Positions 14,858 to 25,167 are shown, counted from the stretch's first letter. The stretch is DNA of 26,186 bases from Pseudomonadota bacterium (GCA_023431205.1 JAEYXQ010000117.1:1-26186), one strand, 5' to 3'. Program-made: numbers and translations. The notes: generated from the letters alone by a model not told the origin.

Positions 14858-15874
14858 ATGACGGACACGACGACCATGACCGAGAACCTGATGAGCGCCC
14901 TGGGGCTCGATCGCCCCGAAAGCGTCGACGACACCGTCGTTCCCTTCACGCTCGACAAGCTCGATACCCGCGGCCGCAGCGTCCGCCTCGGCGCTGCGCT
15001 CGATACCATCCTGTCCCGCCACAATTATCCGGCTCCGGTTGCGCGCCTCCTCGGCGAAGCGGTGGTGCTGTCGGCGCTGATCGGCTCGTCGCTGAAGTTC
15101 GACGGCCGCTTCATCATGCAGACCCAGACCGATGGTCCGGTGAACCTGATCGTGGTCGATTTCGACGCGCCCGACGGCATGCGCGGCTATGCCCGCTTCG
15201 ACCACGACCGCCTGGTCAAGGCCGCCGAAGAGGGCCGCACCAGCCCCGGCGAACTGCTGGGCAACGGCCATCTGGCGATGACCATCGACCAGGGTCCCCA
15301 CACCGAGCGCTACCAGGGCATCGTCGCCCTCAACGGCAACTCGCTTGAAGAGGTGGCCCACACCTACTTCATGCAGTCCGAGCAGATTCCGACCGTGGTG
15401 CGTCTGGCCGTCGCCGAGTTCACCAAAAAGGGCGATCACCGCCCCCATTGGCGCGCCGGCGGCGTCTTGATCCAGCACCTGCCCGAACATGGCGGGGCCA
15501 CCATGGCCGACCTGCCGGGCGATGGAAACTTCGACAACCCGGCAATGCTCGACCCCGACTTCGTCGAGGCCGATGGCTGGACCGAGGCCCGTACCATGCT
15601 GGCAACGCTCGATGACCTCGAACTAGCCGACCCGGACCTCACCTCCGAGCGGCTGCTGTTCCGGCTCTACCACGAGACCGGCGTTCGGGTGTTCGCCCCG
15701 ATGACGCTGGAAGAGCGCTGCACCTGTTCCGCCGACCGCATCGAGGACATGCTCGGCACCAGCTTCAGCGCCGAAGATCGCGAGGAAATGGCCGTCGACG
15801 GCGAGATCGAAGTTGTCTGCGAGTTTTGTTCGACCGCATATCACTTCAACCCGCACCAGTTCGACCCCAACTAG
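14858..15874 (+). CDS. hslO: Hsp33 redox-regulated molecular chaperone
   Basis: A 338-residue cytoplasmic holdase chaperone activated by oxidative unfolding. The redox switch is complete: Cys288 and Cys290 (EERCTCSADR) and Cys321 and Cys324 (VVCEFCSTAYHF), the C-x-C and C-x2-C pairs that bind zinc when reduced. The N-terminal domain has SVRLGAALDTIL and LLGEAVVLSALIGSSLKFDGRF, typical of the family. The start is ATG 14858 with a weak GAAAG upstream; ATG 14876 in frame is possible. It follows argF after a family A repeat and ends at a strong terminator, so it may be the last gene of the argD-argF-hslO run seen in many Rhizobiales. Confidence 0.95.
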   Translation: MTDTTTMTENLMSALGLDRPESVDDTVVPFTLDKLDTRGRSVRLGAALDTILSRHNYPAPVARLLGEAVVLSALIGSSLKFDGRFIMQTQTDGPVNLIVVDFDAPDGMRGYARFDHDRLVKAAEEGRTSPGELLGNGHLAMTIDQGPHTERYQGIVALNGNSLEEVAHTYFMQSEQIPTVVRLAVAEFTKKGDHRPHWRAGGVLIQHLPEHGGATMADLPGDGNFDNPAMLDPDFVEADGWTEARTMLATLDDLELADPDLTSERLLFRLYHETGVRVFAPMTLEERCTCSADRIEDMLGTSFSAEDREEMAVDGEIEVVCEFCSTAYHFNPHQFDPN

Positions 15875-15905
15875 CCCGTTCTAGTTACCCGAACGACAGA
15901 GATCC

Positions 15906-15944
15906 CGATCGCCGCAGGAAGTAGTTCTTGCGGCGATCGTTTCT
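15906..15944 (+). terminator. Terminator of hslO
   Basis: A 15-bp stem with one G-T pair (CGATCGCCGCAGGAA against TTCTTGCGGCGATCG) closes on a very short loop and is followed by TTTCT. It begins 32 bases after the hslO stop. The T-tract is short, but the stem is very stable. Confidence 0.75.
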
Positions 15945-17896
15945 ATGCTAGTCTCTGCTTGTCGGGCTGGGGGCGCGTGAGGCATGGGGGCTGCCGTTTC
16001 ACAGACGTCGGAAGTGGCGCTGGCGTCTGCCGGTGGCGCCTTGCGCGGCTGTCTCGGGCAGGGCGGCTGAGCCGCCATGTCAGCCGCCGTCGATCTCCTC
16101 GGTTGGGTTCTGGGCGGCGAGGCACCGGTCGATGCCGACATCGCCCGGGACGTGCTGGACGACGCGCTCGTGCGCGAAGTCGACCCGCTGCGCTACTGCG
16201 CCTCCAGCCTCGGCATCGACGAAGGGCTGGTGATGCAACGGGCCGCCCGCTGGGCCGGCATGCCGTTTCACGAAACCATCCCGCGCGGCGTCGAACGGAC
16301 CATCGACGTCCACCACCTCGACCGCCTTGCCGAAATGCGCACCTTCGGCACCCTGCTGCTCGGCGTGCCGGTGGTGTTTGCCGCCCCCGATTTCGATCGC
16401 GTCCTCCGCCTGCGCGAGCAGCGTCGGCTCAACCCCGAATTGCGCGACAAGCTCTGCCTCGTACCGGACAGCGCCCTGCGCGAGTTCATCGCCCGCGCTG
16501 CCGCCGAGGCCCTGACGGTGGAAGCGCGGCAGCGCCTCGCCCGGCGCTGGCCCTATGCCAGTGCCCATCTGGAACTGACCCTGGCGGCGCGGCTGGCCTT
16601 CATCGCCGGGCTGTTTCTGCTGGTGGGCCTGGTGCTGGTCGCGCCCTATGTGTTCCAGCCGCTGCTGTTGCCGCTGGTGCTCGTGCTGCTGATCGGCCCG
16701 AGCCTCATTCGCCTTGCCGCTCTGGGCACGGCACCGCCACCCGCGTCTGCACCGTCACGGCCGGACGACGCCGAACTGCCGGTCTATTCCGTGCTGGTGC
16801 CGCTGCGCGACGAGGCGGCGATGGTGCCGCAGCTCTTTGCCGCCCTGCGGGCGCTCGATTACCCGCCGGAGCGGCTCGACATCAAGTTCGTGGTCGAGGA
16901 ACGCTCCTCCGACACGGTTTCGGCGGTGGCGTCGCGCCTGGGCGATCCCCGCTTCAGCCTCGTGCGGGTGCCCGATGCCGAACCGCGCACCAAGCCCAAG
17001 GCGCTGGATTTCGCCCTGCCGCTCTGCCGCGGCGATCTGGTCGTGGTCTACGATGCCGAGGACGTGCCCGAGCCCGAACAGCTCTGGAAGGCGGCGGTGC
17101 GCTTCCGCGACGATGCCGAACTCGCCTGCCTGCAGGCGCGCCTCGTGATCGAGAACGGCCGCTCCGGCTGGCTGGCGGCCATGTTCGCCGGTGAGTATGC
17201 CGGCCTCTTCGGCGTGCTCTTGCCCGGCCTGTCGCGCTGGGGCTTGCCGATGCCCCTCGGCGGCACCTCCAACCATTTCCGCCTCACCGTGCTGCGCGAC
17301 ATCGGTGGCTGGGACGCCTTCAACGTCACCGAGGACGCCGATCTCGGCCTCCGCCTGGCGCGGCGTCGGCATCGCGTTGACGTCCTCGATTCCCATACAG
17401 TGGAAACGGCGCCCACCCGCTTCCGCCCCTGGCTCGGCCAGCGCACCCGCTGGCTCAAGGGCTGGATGCAGACCTTCATCGTTCACAACCGCGATCCGCT
17501 GCGGCTCGCCCGTGAGGCAGGCGTGGGGCCGGCACTGGCGTTCGAGATCCTGGTGCTCGGCATGATCGTCGGCCCGCTGCTGCATGTGGGCTTCGTGCTG
17601 GAATTTGCCGTCGGCTCGCTGACGGGGCAACTCCCGATCCCCGCTCATCCCGGCTGGTCCGCCTTTTATGGCGGGGTGCTGGTGCTGGGTTATGGCAGCG
17701 CGCTTGCCATCAATCTCGTGGGCCTCGCCCGCAGCGGCCAAGGTGACATCCGTCTGCTGCAGGTCAGCTTGCCGTTTTACTGGGGCATTGTCGCCCTGGC
17801 GATGCTGCGGGCGGCGGTGGACCTCGCCCGCCGCCCCTATTTCTGGTTCAAGACCCCGCACCGCCCCGCCGGGCGAGACACGCCGCGGCGGCGGTT

Positions 17897-18964
<1,068 letters not shown>

Positions 18965-19013
18965 GGGTTCAACTCGACATAGGTGCAAGAACAAGACGCG
19001 GGGCAGGTGTTCT

Positions 19014-19088
19014 GCCCTCCCTCCCCCTTGAGGGGAGGGTAGCGAAGCTTGGCCCGAAGGGCCGTAGCGGAGCTGGGGTGGGGGTCCT
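19014..19088. repeat. Palindromic repeat, family C copy 1 (permease-ATPase gap)
   Basis: GCCCTCCCTCCCCCTTGAGG, GGGAGGGTAGCG, a GGCCCGAAGGGCC hairpin and AGCTGGGGTGGGGG follow in order. The CTCCCCTT...AAGGGGAG ends and the internal dyad make a structured element. It is nearly identical to 20058-20132. Confidence 0.85.
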
Positions 19089-19111
19089 GCGGTGCATCAC
19101 TGACAGCCCCT

Positions 19112-20023
19112 TCATTTCAACCCGCTCATGGCGATACCGCGGATGATCAGGCGCTGGAACAGCACGAAGAACAGCACGATCGGCAGGATGGACAGGATCG
19201 ACATCGCAAACATCGGCCCGTACTGCGAGACGCTGTCCTGGCTGATGAACATCCGCAGTGCCAGGGGCACGGTGTAGTCCTTCATGTCGTTGAGATAGAC
19301 CAGCGGCCCCAGGAAATCCTCCCAGGTCCAGATGAAGGAAAAGATCGCCGCCGTGGCCATCGCCGGCAGCGACAGCGGCATGATGATGGCCCAGTAGATC
19401 TTGAACGGCGAACAGCCGTCGATCATCGCCGCCTCGTCGAGTTCGCGCGGCAATTGCCGGAAGAACTGGATCATCAGGAAGATGAAGAAGGCATCCCCCG
19501 CGAGGAACCGCGGCACGATCAGCGGCAGGTAGGTGTTCACCCATCCAAGGTTGAGGAACATGATGTACTGCGGGATCAGCACCACATGGTACGGGATCAT
19601 CAGCGTCATCATCATCAGCGCGAACCAGATGGTCTTGCCGCTGAATTCGAGCCGCGCGAAGGCGTAGGCCGCGAACGAGCAGGAGATGACGTTGCCGATC
19701 ACGCTCAGCACCGTCACCACGGTCGAGTTCCAGAAGAAGGTGGTGAAGCTCACCGGCAGTGCGTTCCAGCCCTGCCAGTAGTTCTGCCAGTCGAACGTGG
19801 TCGGCCACAGCGACAGGTCGCCGAAGATCTGGTTGTCGGGCTTGAGCGAACTCGCCACCATCCACAGCAGCGGATAGACCATCACCAGCGAGGTCAGGAT
19901 CAGGAACAGGTGCTTGAGCAAGCCCGCCCGCCGCGCCCGCCGGGCCCGGGTCTCGCGATAGGCCAGGGCCAGCGCCGCGGTGTCGCTGAAGGTGGCCGGG
20001 GAGGACGAGGTCATGGCGGTCAT
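19112..20023 (-). CDS. Carbohydrate ABC transporter permease (MalG/UgpE type)
   Basis: A 303-residue inner-membrane permease with six predicted helices, the first at about 33-53 (HLFLILTSLVMVYPLLWMVASSL). The cytoplasmic EAA loop ELDEAAMIDGCSPFKIYWAIIMPLSLPA marks the ATPase docking site. It ends with the usual MalG-type RLIIRGIAMSGLK. The ATG at 20023 has GGAG seven bases upstream; ATG 20014 is an alternative, and the frame up to 20155 is read through a family C repeat. It is paired with the permease at 20230 as a heterodimer, after an unusually long 206-bp gap. Confidence 0.94.
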   Translation of the reverse strand: MTAMTSSSPATFSDTAALALAYRETRARRARRAGLLKHLFLILTSLVMVYPLLWMVASSLKPDNQIFGDLSLWPTTFDWQNYWQGWNALPVSFTTFFWNSTVVTVLSVIGNVISCSFAAYAFARLEFSGKTIWFALMMMTLMIPYHVVLIPQYIMFLNLGWVNTYLPLIVPRFLAGDAFFIFLMIQFFRQLPRELDEAAMIDGCSPFKIYWAIIMPLSLPAMATAAIFSFIWTWEDFLGPLVYLNDMKDYTVPLALRMFISQDSVSQYGPMFAMSILSILPIVLFFVLFQRLIIRGIAMSGLK

Positions 20024-20057
20024 CGGATGTCTCCATTCACCCTGAAGCCACTGTTCC

Positions 20058-20188
20058 GCCCTCCCTCCCCCTTGAGGGGAGGGTAGCGCAGCTTGGGCCT
20101 GCAAGGCCCTAGCGAAGCTGGGGTGGGGGTGGTCCTGTGATCCACCGATGGACACCCACCCCCGACCGCTCCCCTCAAGGGGGAGGGG
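20058..20188. repeat. Palindromic repeats, family C copies 2 and 3, facing each other
   Basis: 20058-20132 is a second near-identical copy of the element at 19014-19088. 20153-20188 is a partial copy in the opposite orientation (CCCACCCCCGACCGCTCCCC then CTCAAGGGGGAGGGG). Together they fill the gap between the two permease genes and could fold into a long hairpin in the mRNA. Confidence 0.8.
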
Positions 20189-20229
20189 AGGCTAGGAGCC
20201 GCCAGATGGGACGTTGAGATAGGCATTCC

Positions 20230-21123
20230 TCAGCCCCTCTCGTTCTCGTAGTGGACCCAGTACTTGCTGGTCCAGAAGGCGATGGCGGTGAACAGGGCGA
20301 TGACCAGCAACAGCACCCAGGCGAGAGCCGAGGCGTAGCCCATGCGCAGGAAGCTGAAGGCTTCGTTGTAGAGATAGACGGTGAAGAACAGCAGCGAGTC
20401 GAGCGGCGCCCCGGAGCCGCCCGAGATGATGAAGGCTCCCGAGAAGCTCTTGAACGCCTCGATCATCTGCAGAACCAGGTTGAAGAAGATCACCGGCGCC
20501 AAGAGCGGCACGGTGATGAAGAAGAACTTCTTGACCGGCCCCGCCGCGTCGATCTCGGCCGCTTCATAGAGTTCGGTGGGAATGGCGCGCAGGCCGGCCA
20601 GGAAGATCAGCATCGGCGAGCCGAACTGCCACGCCGCCAGCACCACCAGCGTCCACAGCGAGAAGTTGGGATCGGCGAGCCAGTAGGGGCCATCGCCGCC
20701 GAAGAAGCGCAGCACCGAATTGACGACGCCGTCATAGCTGAACAACTGCCGCCACAGGATGGCGACCGCGATCGAGCCGCCGAGAATGGACAGCAGATAG
20801 AACAGCGCCCGATACCAGCCGACGGCGCGGATGCCCTTGTCCAGCGCCATGGCGACGCCGAGCGCGAAGATCAGCTTGGCCGGCACCGACAGCACCACGA
20901 AGCTGAAGGTCACCTGCAGCGCCTTCCAGAAGCGCTGATCGAACTGGAACATGTAGGTGTAGTTGTCGAGCCCGATCCACTGCGGTGGCCGCACGATGTT
21001 GTACTTGGTGAAGCTCAGGTAGAGCGACGCCAGGATCGGTCCGATGGCGAGCAGGAAGAACCCGACCAGCCACGGGGTCAGGAACGCATAGCCGGCAAAG
21101 TTGCGGCGCAGGAATTTCTGCAT
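20230..21123 (-). CDS. Carbohydrate ABC transporter permease (MalF/UgpA type)
   Basis: A 297-residue permease with six predicted helices, the first at about 12-34 (FLTPWLVGFFLLAIGPILASL). LSFTKYNI and WIGLDNYTYMF are typical of the MalF/UgpA group. The EAA loop is LYEAAEIDAAGPVKKFFFITVPLLAPV, and the protein ends FWTSKYWVHYENERG. The ATG at 21123 has GGAGAG upstream; the frame extending to 21198 is only the family A repeat translated. It partners the permease at 19112. The gap to the upstream binding-protein gene is 90 bp and holds a repeat arm. Confidence 0.94.
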   Translation of the reverse strand: MQKFLRRNFAGYAFLTPWLVGFFLLAIGPILASLYLSFTKYNIVRPPQWIGLDNYTYMFQFDQRFWKALQVTFSFVVLSVPAKLIFALGVAMALDKGIRAVGWYRALFYLLSILGGSIAVAILWRQLFSYDGVVNSVLRFFGGDGPYWLADPNFSLWTLVVLAAWQFGSPMLIFLAGLRAIPTELYEAAEIDAAGPVKKFFFITVPLLAPVIFFNLVLQMIEAFKSFSGAFIISGGSGAPLDSLLFFTVYLYNEAFSFLRMGYASALAWVLLLVIALFTAIAFWTSKYWVHYENERG

Positions 21124-21139
21124 CTTTCCGTCTCTCCTG

Positions 21140-21187
21140 GACCTCATGGTGAGCGTGTCGAACCACGCGCTCGGGATGAGGCCTATG
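21140..21187. repeat. Family A repeat, single diverged arm (binding protein-permease gap)
   Basis: GACCTCATGGTGAGCGTGTC then GAACCACGCGCTCGGGATGAGG matches one arm of the family A element and part of a second, more degenerate than the copies at 11239 and 14728. Confidence 0.7.
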
Positions 21188-21213
21188 GAAGACCCCATCC
21201 CGCTTGGTGTGCG

Positions 21214-22517
21214 TCAGGCGCGGGCGAGGATCGCCTGTGCCTGCGCCATGAAGTCGGCGGCGACCTCGGGAATGGTGCGCTCCTTCAGGAGCACGGCGAC
21301 GGCGAGCCGCTCGAAGGTCTGCTCCACCTCGTTGGCACCCGATGGCGGCGGCGGCCCCAGCGGCGCCGTCTTGCCCTGGATGGTGTCGAAGAACTCGACC
21401 GACAGCGCCTCGACCTCGGTCAGTTCCGGCTGCAGCGCGGCGCGGACGTCGCTCTGGCTCGGAATGCCGCGCTCGAGGCCGAGGATCTTGGTCATGTCGA
21501 GATCGTTCACGAAGGCGCTCATATAGGCGGTCGCCGCTTCCGGATCGGCGCTGTCGCGGGTGAGGCAGACGAACTGCGACGGCTGCACGATCGAGCCGGG
21601 CACCATTTCGGCGGTGTTGGGGTACATGGCGACGCCGAGCTTGTCCTCCATCAGCCCCTGCACGCCCACCAGCTGGTTGCTCCACAGATAGGTCATGGCC
21701 GACTTGCCGGTGACGACGCCGGTCTGGCTGAGTTCCGCCACGCCCGCAAGGCTCGCCGTCTCCTGCGCCGGGGGCGTGCCGCCGGCATCGCGGATGGCTT
21801 CCCAGATGCTCCAGTACTCCTCGACGATCTCCTGGGTCGCGCCGTACGTGCCGTCGGCGTCCCACATCACCGCGCCCTTCTGGGCGATGAAGTCGGAAAA
21901 GTTCTGGTAGTCGGCGGTGTTGTCGTCGGTGCCCGGCACGCCGGTGGCTTCCTTGATGGCGGCCGCGAATTCGGCCAGCTCGTCATAGGTGTAGCCATAA
22001 GGGTCGAAGTCCTCGCCCGGTACGATCCCGGCTTCCTCGAACAGGCGGGTGTTGTACATTGCCATGTGCGAGTTGGCGCCGATCGACAGCGCATAGAACT
22101 TGCCGTCCACCGTGCCGGCATCGATGGCGCTCTGGTCCATCTTGGAGATGTCGAGCGTTTTGCCGACATAGTCGTCGAGCGGCACCACCGCGCCATTGGC
22201 GATGTATTCGAACAGCACGCCGTAGCCCTGCTGATCACGTCCGGCATGTTGCCGCCGGCGATCTGGGTGGTGAGCTTGGTGAAATAGTCGGCAAAGCCCA
22301 GCGTCTCGCCGCTGACCACGATCCCCGGGTTCTTCTGGTTGAAAAGTTCGATCACCGCGAAGGTGCGCTTGTCGCGCTCGGGGTTGCCCCACCAGAAGTG
22401 GCGGACCTGCCGGTCCTGCGCGAAGGCGGGCAGCCCGCCCAGCGCCGTCATCGCCATCAGCGACCCGGCCCCTGCGGCAGACCGGTGCAGGAATTGCCTG
22501 CGGTTGAACTTGCTCAC
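21214..22517 (-). pseudogene. Sugar ABC transporter substrate-binding protein, single-base frameshift
   Basis: Two overlapping frames together encode a normal 434-residue CUT1 binding protein. Frame 1 starts at GTG 22517 (AGGGAGG upstream) with a twin-arginine signal, NRRQFLHRSAAGAG...AFAQ, then VRHFWWGNPERDKRT and QIAGGNMPDVI. Frame 2 continues QQGYGVLFEYIANGAVVPLDDYVGK to the C-terminus ILARA. The break lies at about 22233-22240; adding one base there (ATC-CAG-CAG instead of ATCAGCAG) restores the frame, and the total length of 1304 is one short of a multiple of three. As written, the product would be truncated within the first domain and the importer would lack its receptor. It is either a recent mutation or a sequencing error in a GG pair. 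It is the second gene of the operon. Confidence 0.88.
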
Positions 22518-22587
22518 GTCGTGTCCTCCCTATGAGCTACGTCTCGTGGCGGCGCGTTCCCTCGGCGCCGCCGGTGATGTCGGGCGC

Positions 22588-24174
22588 CTAACTCCTTGGC
22601 GCCGTCAGTCCCGGTGCCTCCACCCGGACAAACTCTCCTCCGCGCCGCTGCCAGACCTCGTTGGCCGCGATCGCGACAGCAATCTCCTGCCCGTCGAGCC
22701 GCACGGTGTCGGTCACCGGCGTCGTCCGCAGGCCGATCAACGCGGTGACGGTGCCGTCCCGCTCGGTCACCGCCCGCAACCCCTGCGGCACGTCGAACAG
22801 CGCTTCGCCGTCGCGCCAGGCGCGAGCCCGGCCCTTGGCATTGACCAGCTCCAGCCGGGCCCCGTCGACCGTGCGGCGGTAGGCGGTCTCGTGCGTTTCG
22901 TCGCGGTGCTCGATCTGCGCCGGCGTCAGCCCGCTGAACCACAGCGATGCGTCCGGCCGCGGCTGGATGCCGCTCAGCCGCTCGATGAAATCGAGAAGGC
23001 ACAGGATCGAGGGCGAATAGCTCTCGGTGAAGCCTGCGCTGCCGGTGAACGGGTTCAGCGTCTGCGGGAACCGCTCGGCGCGGAACAGCGCCGTCAGCGT
23101 CGGCTGCATCACCCAGCTCAGTTCCGTGTGCCGGCCATGATGCTCGAAGGCATGCGCCGCCCGGATCAGTGTCAGAAAATTGGTCGGCCCGCACCAGCTG
23201 TTGTAGTCGAAGGCCGGATCGAACCGCGGATCATCCAGCGCCAGCGAGGTGAACGGGTACTTGGCAAAGAACTTCGCGGTGTTCAGCAGGTACCGCTCCA
23301 GCGCCCCGGCAAAGAGCGAGGCGTCGCCGATCTCGCAGGCAAGCACCCGCAGCAGCACGTCGCCCTGCACCCGCACCAGGCGATCGTTGCGGTCGCGGTC
23401 GTAGAAGAACCCGTCATCCGCATCGAAACACTGCGCCCACAGGGCCCGCTCGCTGGCCTCCGCCTTCTCGCGCCACGGCCCGCCATCCTCACCCAGCGCC
23501 TCCGCCATCCGCGCCAGGTATCGTCGCTGGCAGGCGAGGTTGGCGGTCAGGTCCGGCGCAATGAACGGCAGGATCGGGCTCGACAGGTCGAACTGCCTGG
23601 GGTCGTTCCCCTTGGGCGAATCCGGCACGTGCCAGAAGCGCGCCGACAGGTCGTGCCCGGTGTCATAGGCGCAGAAGGCCTCCACCGCCCCGGTGCCGCG
23701 CGTGTCGCGCCAGCGCGCCAGCCACGCATCGTTGCGGCTCATCGCCGAATACATCCGGGCCAGAAACGTCTGGTCGCGGCCGTTGAGCTGGTAGTGCGTC
23801 CACACCGAGCGGGCCAGCGGCGTCACCGTCTGGATCTGCGAGAAGACCGCCCCGTCCGCCGTCAGCTTGTAGGGAAACAGCCCGTCCTCGCGCTGGTGCC
23901 GGGCAAAGCCCAGAAAGGTGTCGGCGGCGACATCGGGCTGGAAGCGGCTCAACAGTTCCGCATTGATGGTGCCGGTGCTTTCGAGCCAGCAGCCGAGATA
24001 GATGCCGCCCTCCTGCAGGATCGGCTCGGGCCCGGGCGCTGGCTTGATGCAGCTGGCAAGTTCACGCACCGCCTCGTCGTGGCGGCGCTCCATCGCCGCG
24101 CTTGAGGCGGCAAACCCCACCGCGCCGGCGCCGAACTCCGGCCGTGTCCGCAGGCGCTCGAGCAGCGTGTTCAT
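22588..24174 (-). CDS. GH63/GH37-like (alpha/alpha)6 glycoside hydrolase
   Basis: A 528-residue cytoplasmic protein (no signal peptide) resembling the MGH1-like, GH63 and trehalase (clan GH-G) barrel. The matching blocks are GCWLESTGTINAEL, ADTFLGFARHQREDGLFPY, TPLARSVWTHYQL, FLARMYSAMSRNDAWLARWR, CAYDTGHDLSARFW (a candidate acid-bearing motif, Asp in YDTGHD), YNSWCGPTNFLTLIRAAH and FTESYSP. A beta-rich tail of about 90 residues ends the protein. It likely cleaves a glucoside or related oligosaccharide imported by the ABC system encoded downstream; the sugar is not identifiable. The ATG at 24174 has GGTGGAG upstream. It is the first gene of the operon, 70 bp before the binding protein. The family is fairly sure, the substrate not. 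Confidence 0.72.
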   Translation of the reverse strand: MNTLLERLRTRPEFGAGAVGFAASSAAMERRHDEAVRELASCIKPAPGPEPILQEGGIYLGCWLESTGTINAELLSRFQPDVAADTFLGFARHQREDGLFPYKLTADGAVFSQIQTVTPLARSVWTHYQLNGRDQTFLARMYSAMSRNDAWLARWRDTRGTGAVEAFCAYDTGHDLSARFWHVPDSPKGNDPRQFDLSSPILPFIAPDLTANLACQRRYLARMAEALGEDGGPWREKAEASERALWAQCFDADDGFFYDRDRNDRLVRVQGDVLLRVLACEIGDASLFAGALERYLLNTAKFFAKYPFTSLALDDPRFDPAFDYNSWCGPTNFLTLIRAAHAFEHHGRHTELSWVMQPTLTALFRAERFPQTLNPFTGSAGFTESYSPSILCLLDFIERLSGIQPRPDASLWFSGLTPAQIEHRDETHETAYRRTVDGARLELVNAKGRARAWRDGEALFDVPQGLRAVTERDGTVTALIGLRTTPVTDTVRLDGQEIAVAIAANEVWQRRGGEFVRVEAPGLTAPRS

Positions 24175-24505
24175 GCCGTCGCTCCACCCAGCCGCGAGCG
24201 GTCGCCGGCACACTGCGCCACTGCGAAACCATCAGCCCTGACTGCCGTAAAACCCGTCACCCCTGCCTCCGCACACCGTCTTGGTGTCGATGCGGCGCTG
24301 CTGGGAAGGAGACGTCCCGCCAACCGCGACCGCACGGTTGAGATCCTCACGGGCCTCTCAGAAGGTCGAGTTCAGCATCGGTCCGTTTTTTCACGGTCAG
24401 ACCAAAGAAAACCCGCGTAGCTCACGCTTGACCACATACCCTGGCTGGACCCTTTGGGGTCCATGACGTGTCTCCGGCCGTTCCTGAGAAGTTGCTCCCC
24501 TCGGA

Positions 24506-24517
24506 TGTATGGAAGAT
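24506..24517 (-). promoter_or_regulatory. Candidate operator, copy 2 of the CCATACA motif
   Basis: Read on the minus strand this is ATCTTCCATACA, identical over 12 bases to 9697-9708 in the kdgK/uxuB promoter. It lies downstream of the AT-rich promoter-like segment relative to operon transcription. Confidence 0.45.
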
Positions 24518-24610
24518 GTGCCGAGCCCCGTCAGGAAGTCAACGATTTTGTTGAAAATGGCCACCGCTGTCGTAAAATCATACTTTATTACAATCACTTA
24601 CGGCGACAAA

Positions 24611-24626
24611 ACTGCCATACAAGATG
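24611..24626 (+). promoter_or_regulatory. Candidate operator, copy 3 of the CCATACA motif
   Basis: ACTGCCATACAAGATG shares CCATACAAGA with 9702-9711 and supplies the better right half-site AAGAT. Its centre is about 108 bp from that of copy 2, close to a whole number of helical turns. It lies between the two GACAAA direct repeats. Confidence 0.45.
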
Positions 24627-24728
24627 ACAAATTTCAGCGCCGAAAGGGGGTGCTGGTGCAGAAAAATAGGGGTCGCCATCTGAGCAGCACGGGGGATGTC
24701 CGCGTTCGTTCTGCGCAACGAACGGGCT

Positions 24729-25167
24729 CTAGCGAGTCGGAATGAGGTGCAGGATCGCTTTGCCACCGCGCACGGCGTGAACAGAGAGCTTCCTGTCAAA
24801 GCTCGCGAGTTTGCCGGATCTCGCGCCGGCCAGCCCAAGCAGATACGTGTCCGTAACTTGTCCAGAGGTCAGGATCTTGCTGGCGTCGATGGCGTCGGAG
24901 CCTACCAAGCTGAAATCGTCGGGCCAGAAGCTGTGACCCGGCAGTCGCCGCAGCGTGGCAACGAGTTCGGCAACCGCCGCAGGCGAACCCGGTGAGTTCG
25001 GGTATTTCGGATGACTGACAATCCGGATGACGCCGTTCTCGGTGAGCGGGCAAGTGGCCCAGTCAGCCACCCCTTGGGCTTTCGAACCAGGCATGCGCAT
25101 CGTCGTGCGCAACATGGCCGGGATCGATCAATGCGATGAGCACATTGACGTCCAGCAGGAACGTCAC
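24729..25167 (-). pseudogene. vapC: VapC-type PIN-domain toxin, frameshifted
   Basis: Two frames join into a 145-residue PIN ribonuclease. Frame 1 starts at GTG 25167 with TFLLDVNVLIALIDPGHVAH and runs to AWFE, then hits a stop. Frame 2 continues AQGVADWATCPLTENGVIRIVSHPKY, TDTYLLGLA and LASFDRKL. The conserved acids of the PIN site are present (Asp6, the Glu of TENG, Asp of TDTYL, Asp of SFDRK). Removing one A from the AAA opposite 25080-25082 restores the frame, and the length of 439 is one over a multiple of three. Its GTG overlaps the antitoxin stop as GTGA, so it depends on coupled translation. It is either an inactivated toxin or a homopolymer error. Confidence 0.85.

Larger units (their letters stand above)
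24175..24728. other. 554-bp non-coding leader of the hydrolase/ABC operon
   Basis: I see no convincing gene here. The part at 24555-24645 is strikingly AT-rich against the GC-rich surroundings and probably contains the operon promoter; TATGAT on the minus strand (24582-24577) is a -10-like hexamer without a clear -35. Direct repeats GACAAA occur at 24605-24610 and 24626-24631, 21 bp apart. Two copies of the CCATACA motif flank the AT-rich part. Dyads are TGGACCC-TTTG-GGGTCCA (24446-24463) and TCAAC-N6-GTTGA (24539-24554). Confidence 0.5.

Noticed and set aside
17390..17400. A further CCATACA match inside the glycosyltransferase gene.
   Set aside because: Only seven bases match and the flanks lack the ATCTT/AAGAT half-sites; expected by chance in coding sequence.
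19014..20188. Repeated GC-rich elements considered as a CRISPR array or terminal repeats of a transposon.
   Set aside because: Copies are about a kilobase apart with a normal permease gene between them and mixed orientation; they fit palindromic intergenic repeats.
20251..22287. A 678-codon plus-strand frame antisense to the permease and binding-protein genes.
   Set aside because: Composition is typical of antisense shadows and there is no start signal; the minus-strand genes are clear.
24281..24597. Short open frames on both strands in the operon leader, considered as a small gene.
   Set aside because: No ribosome site, no recognisable family, and hairpins and operator-like sites run through them.
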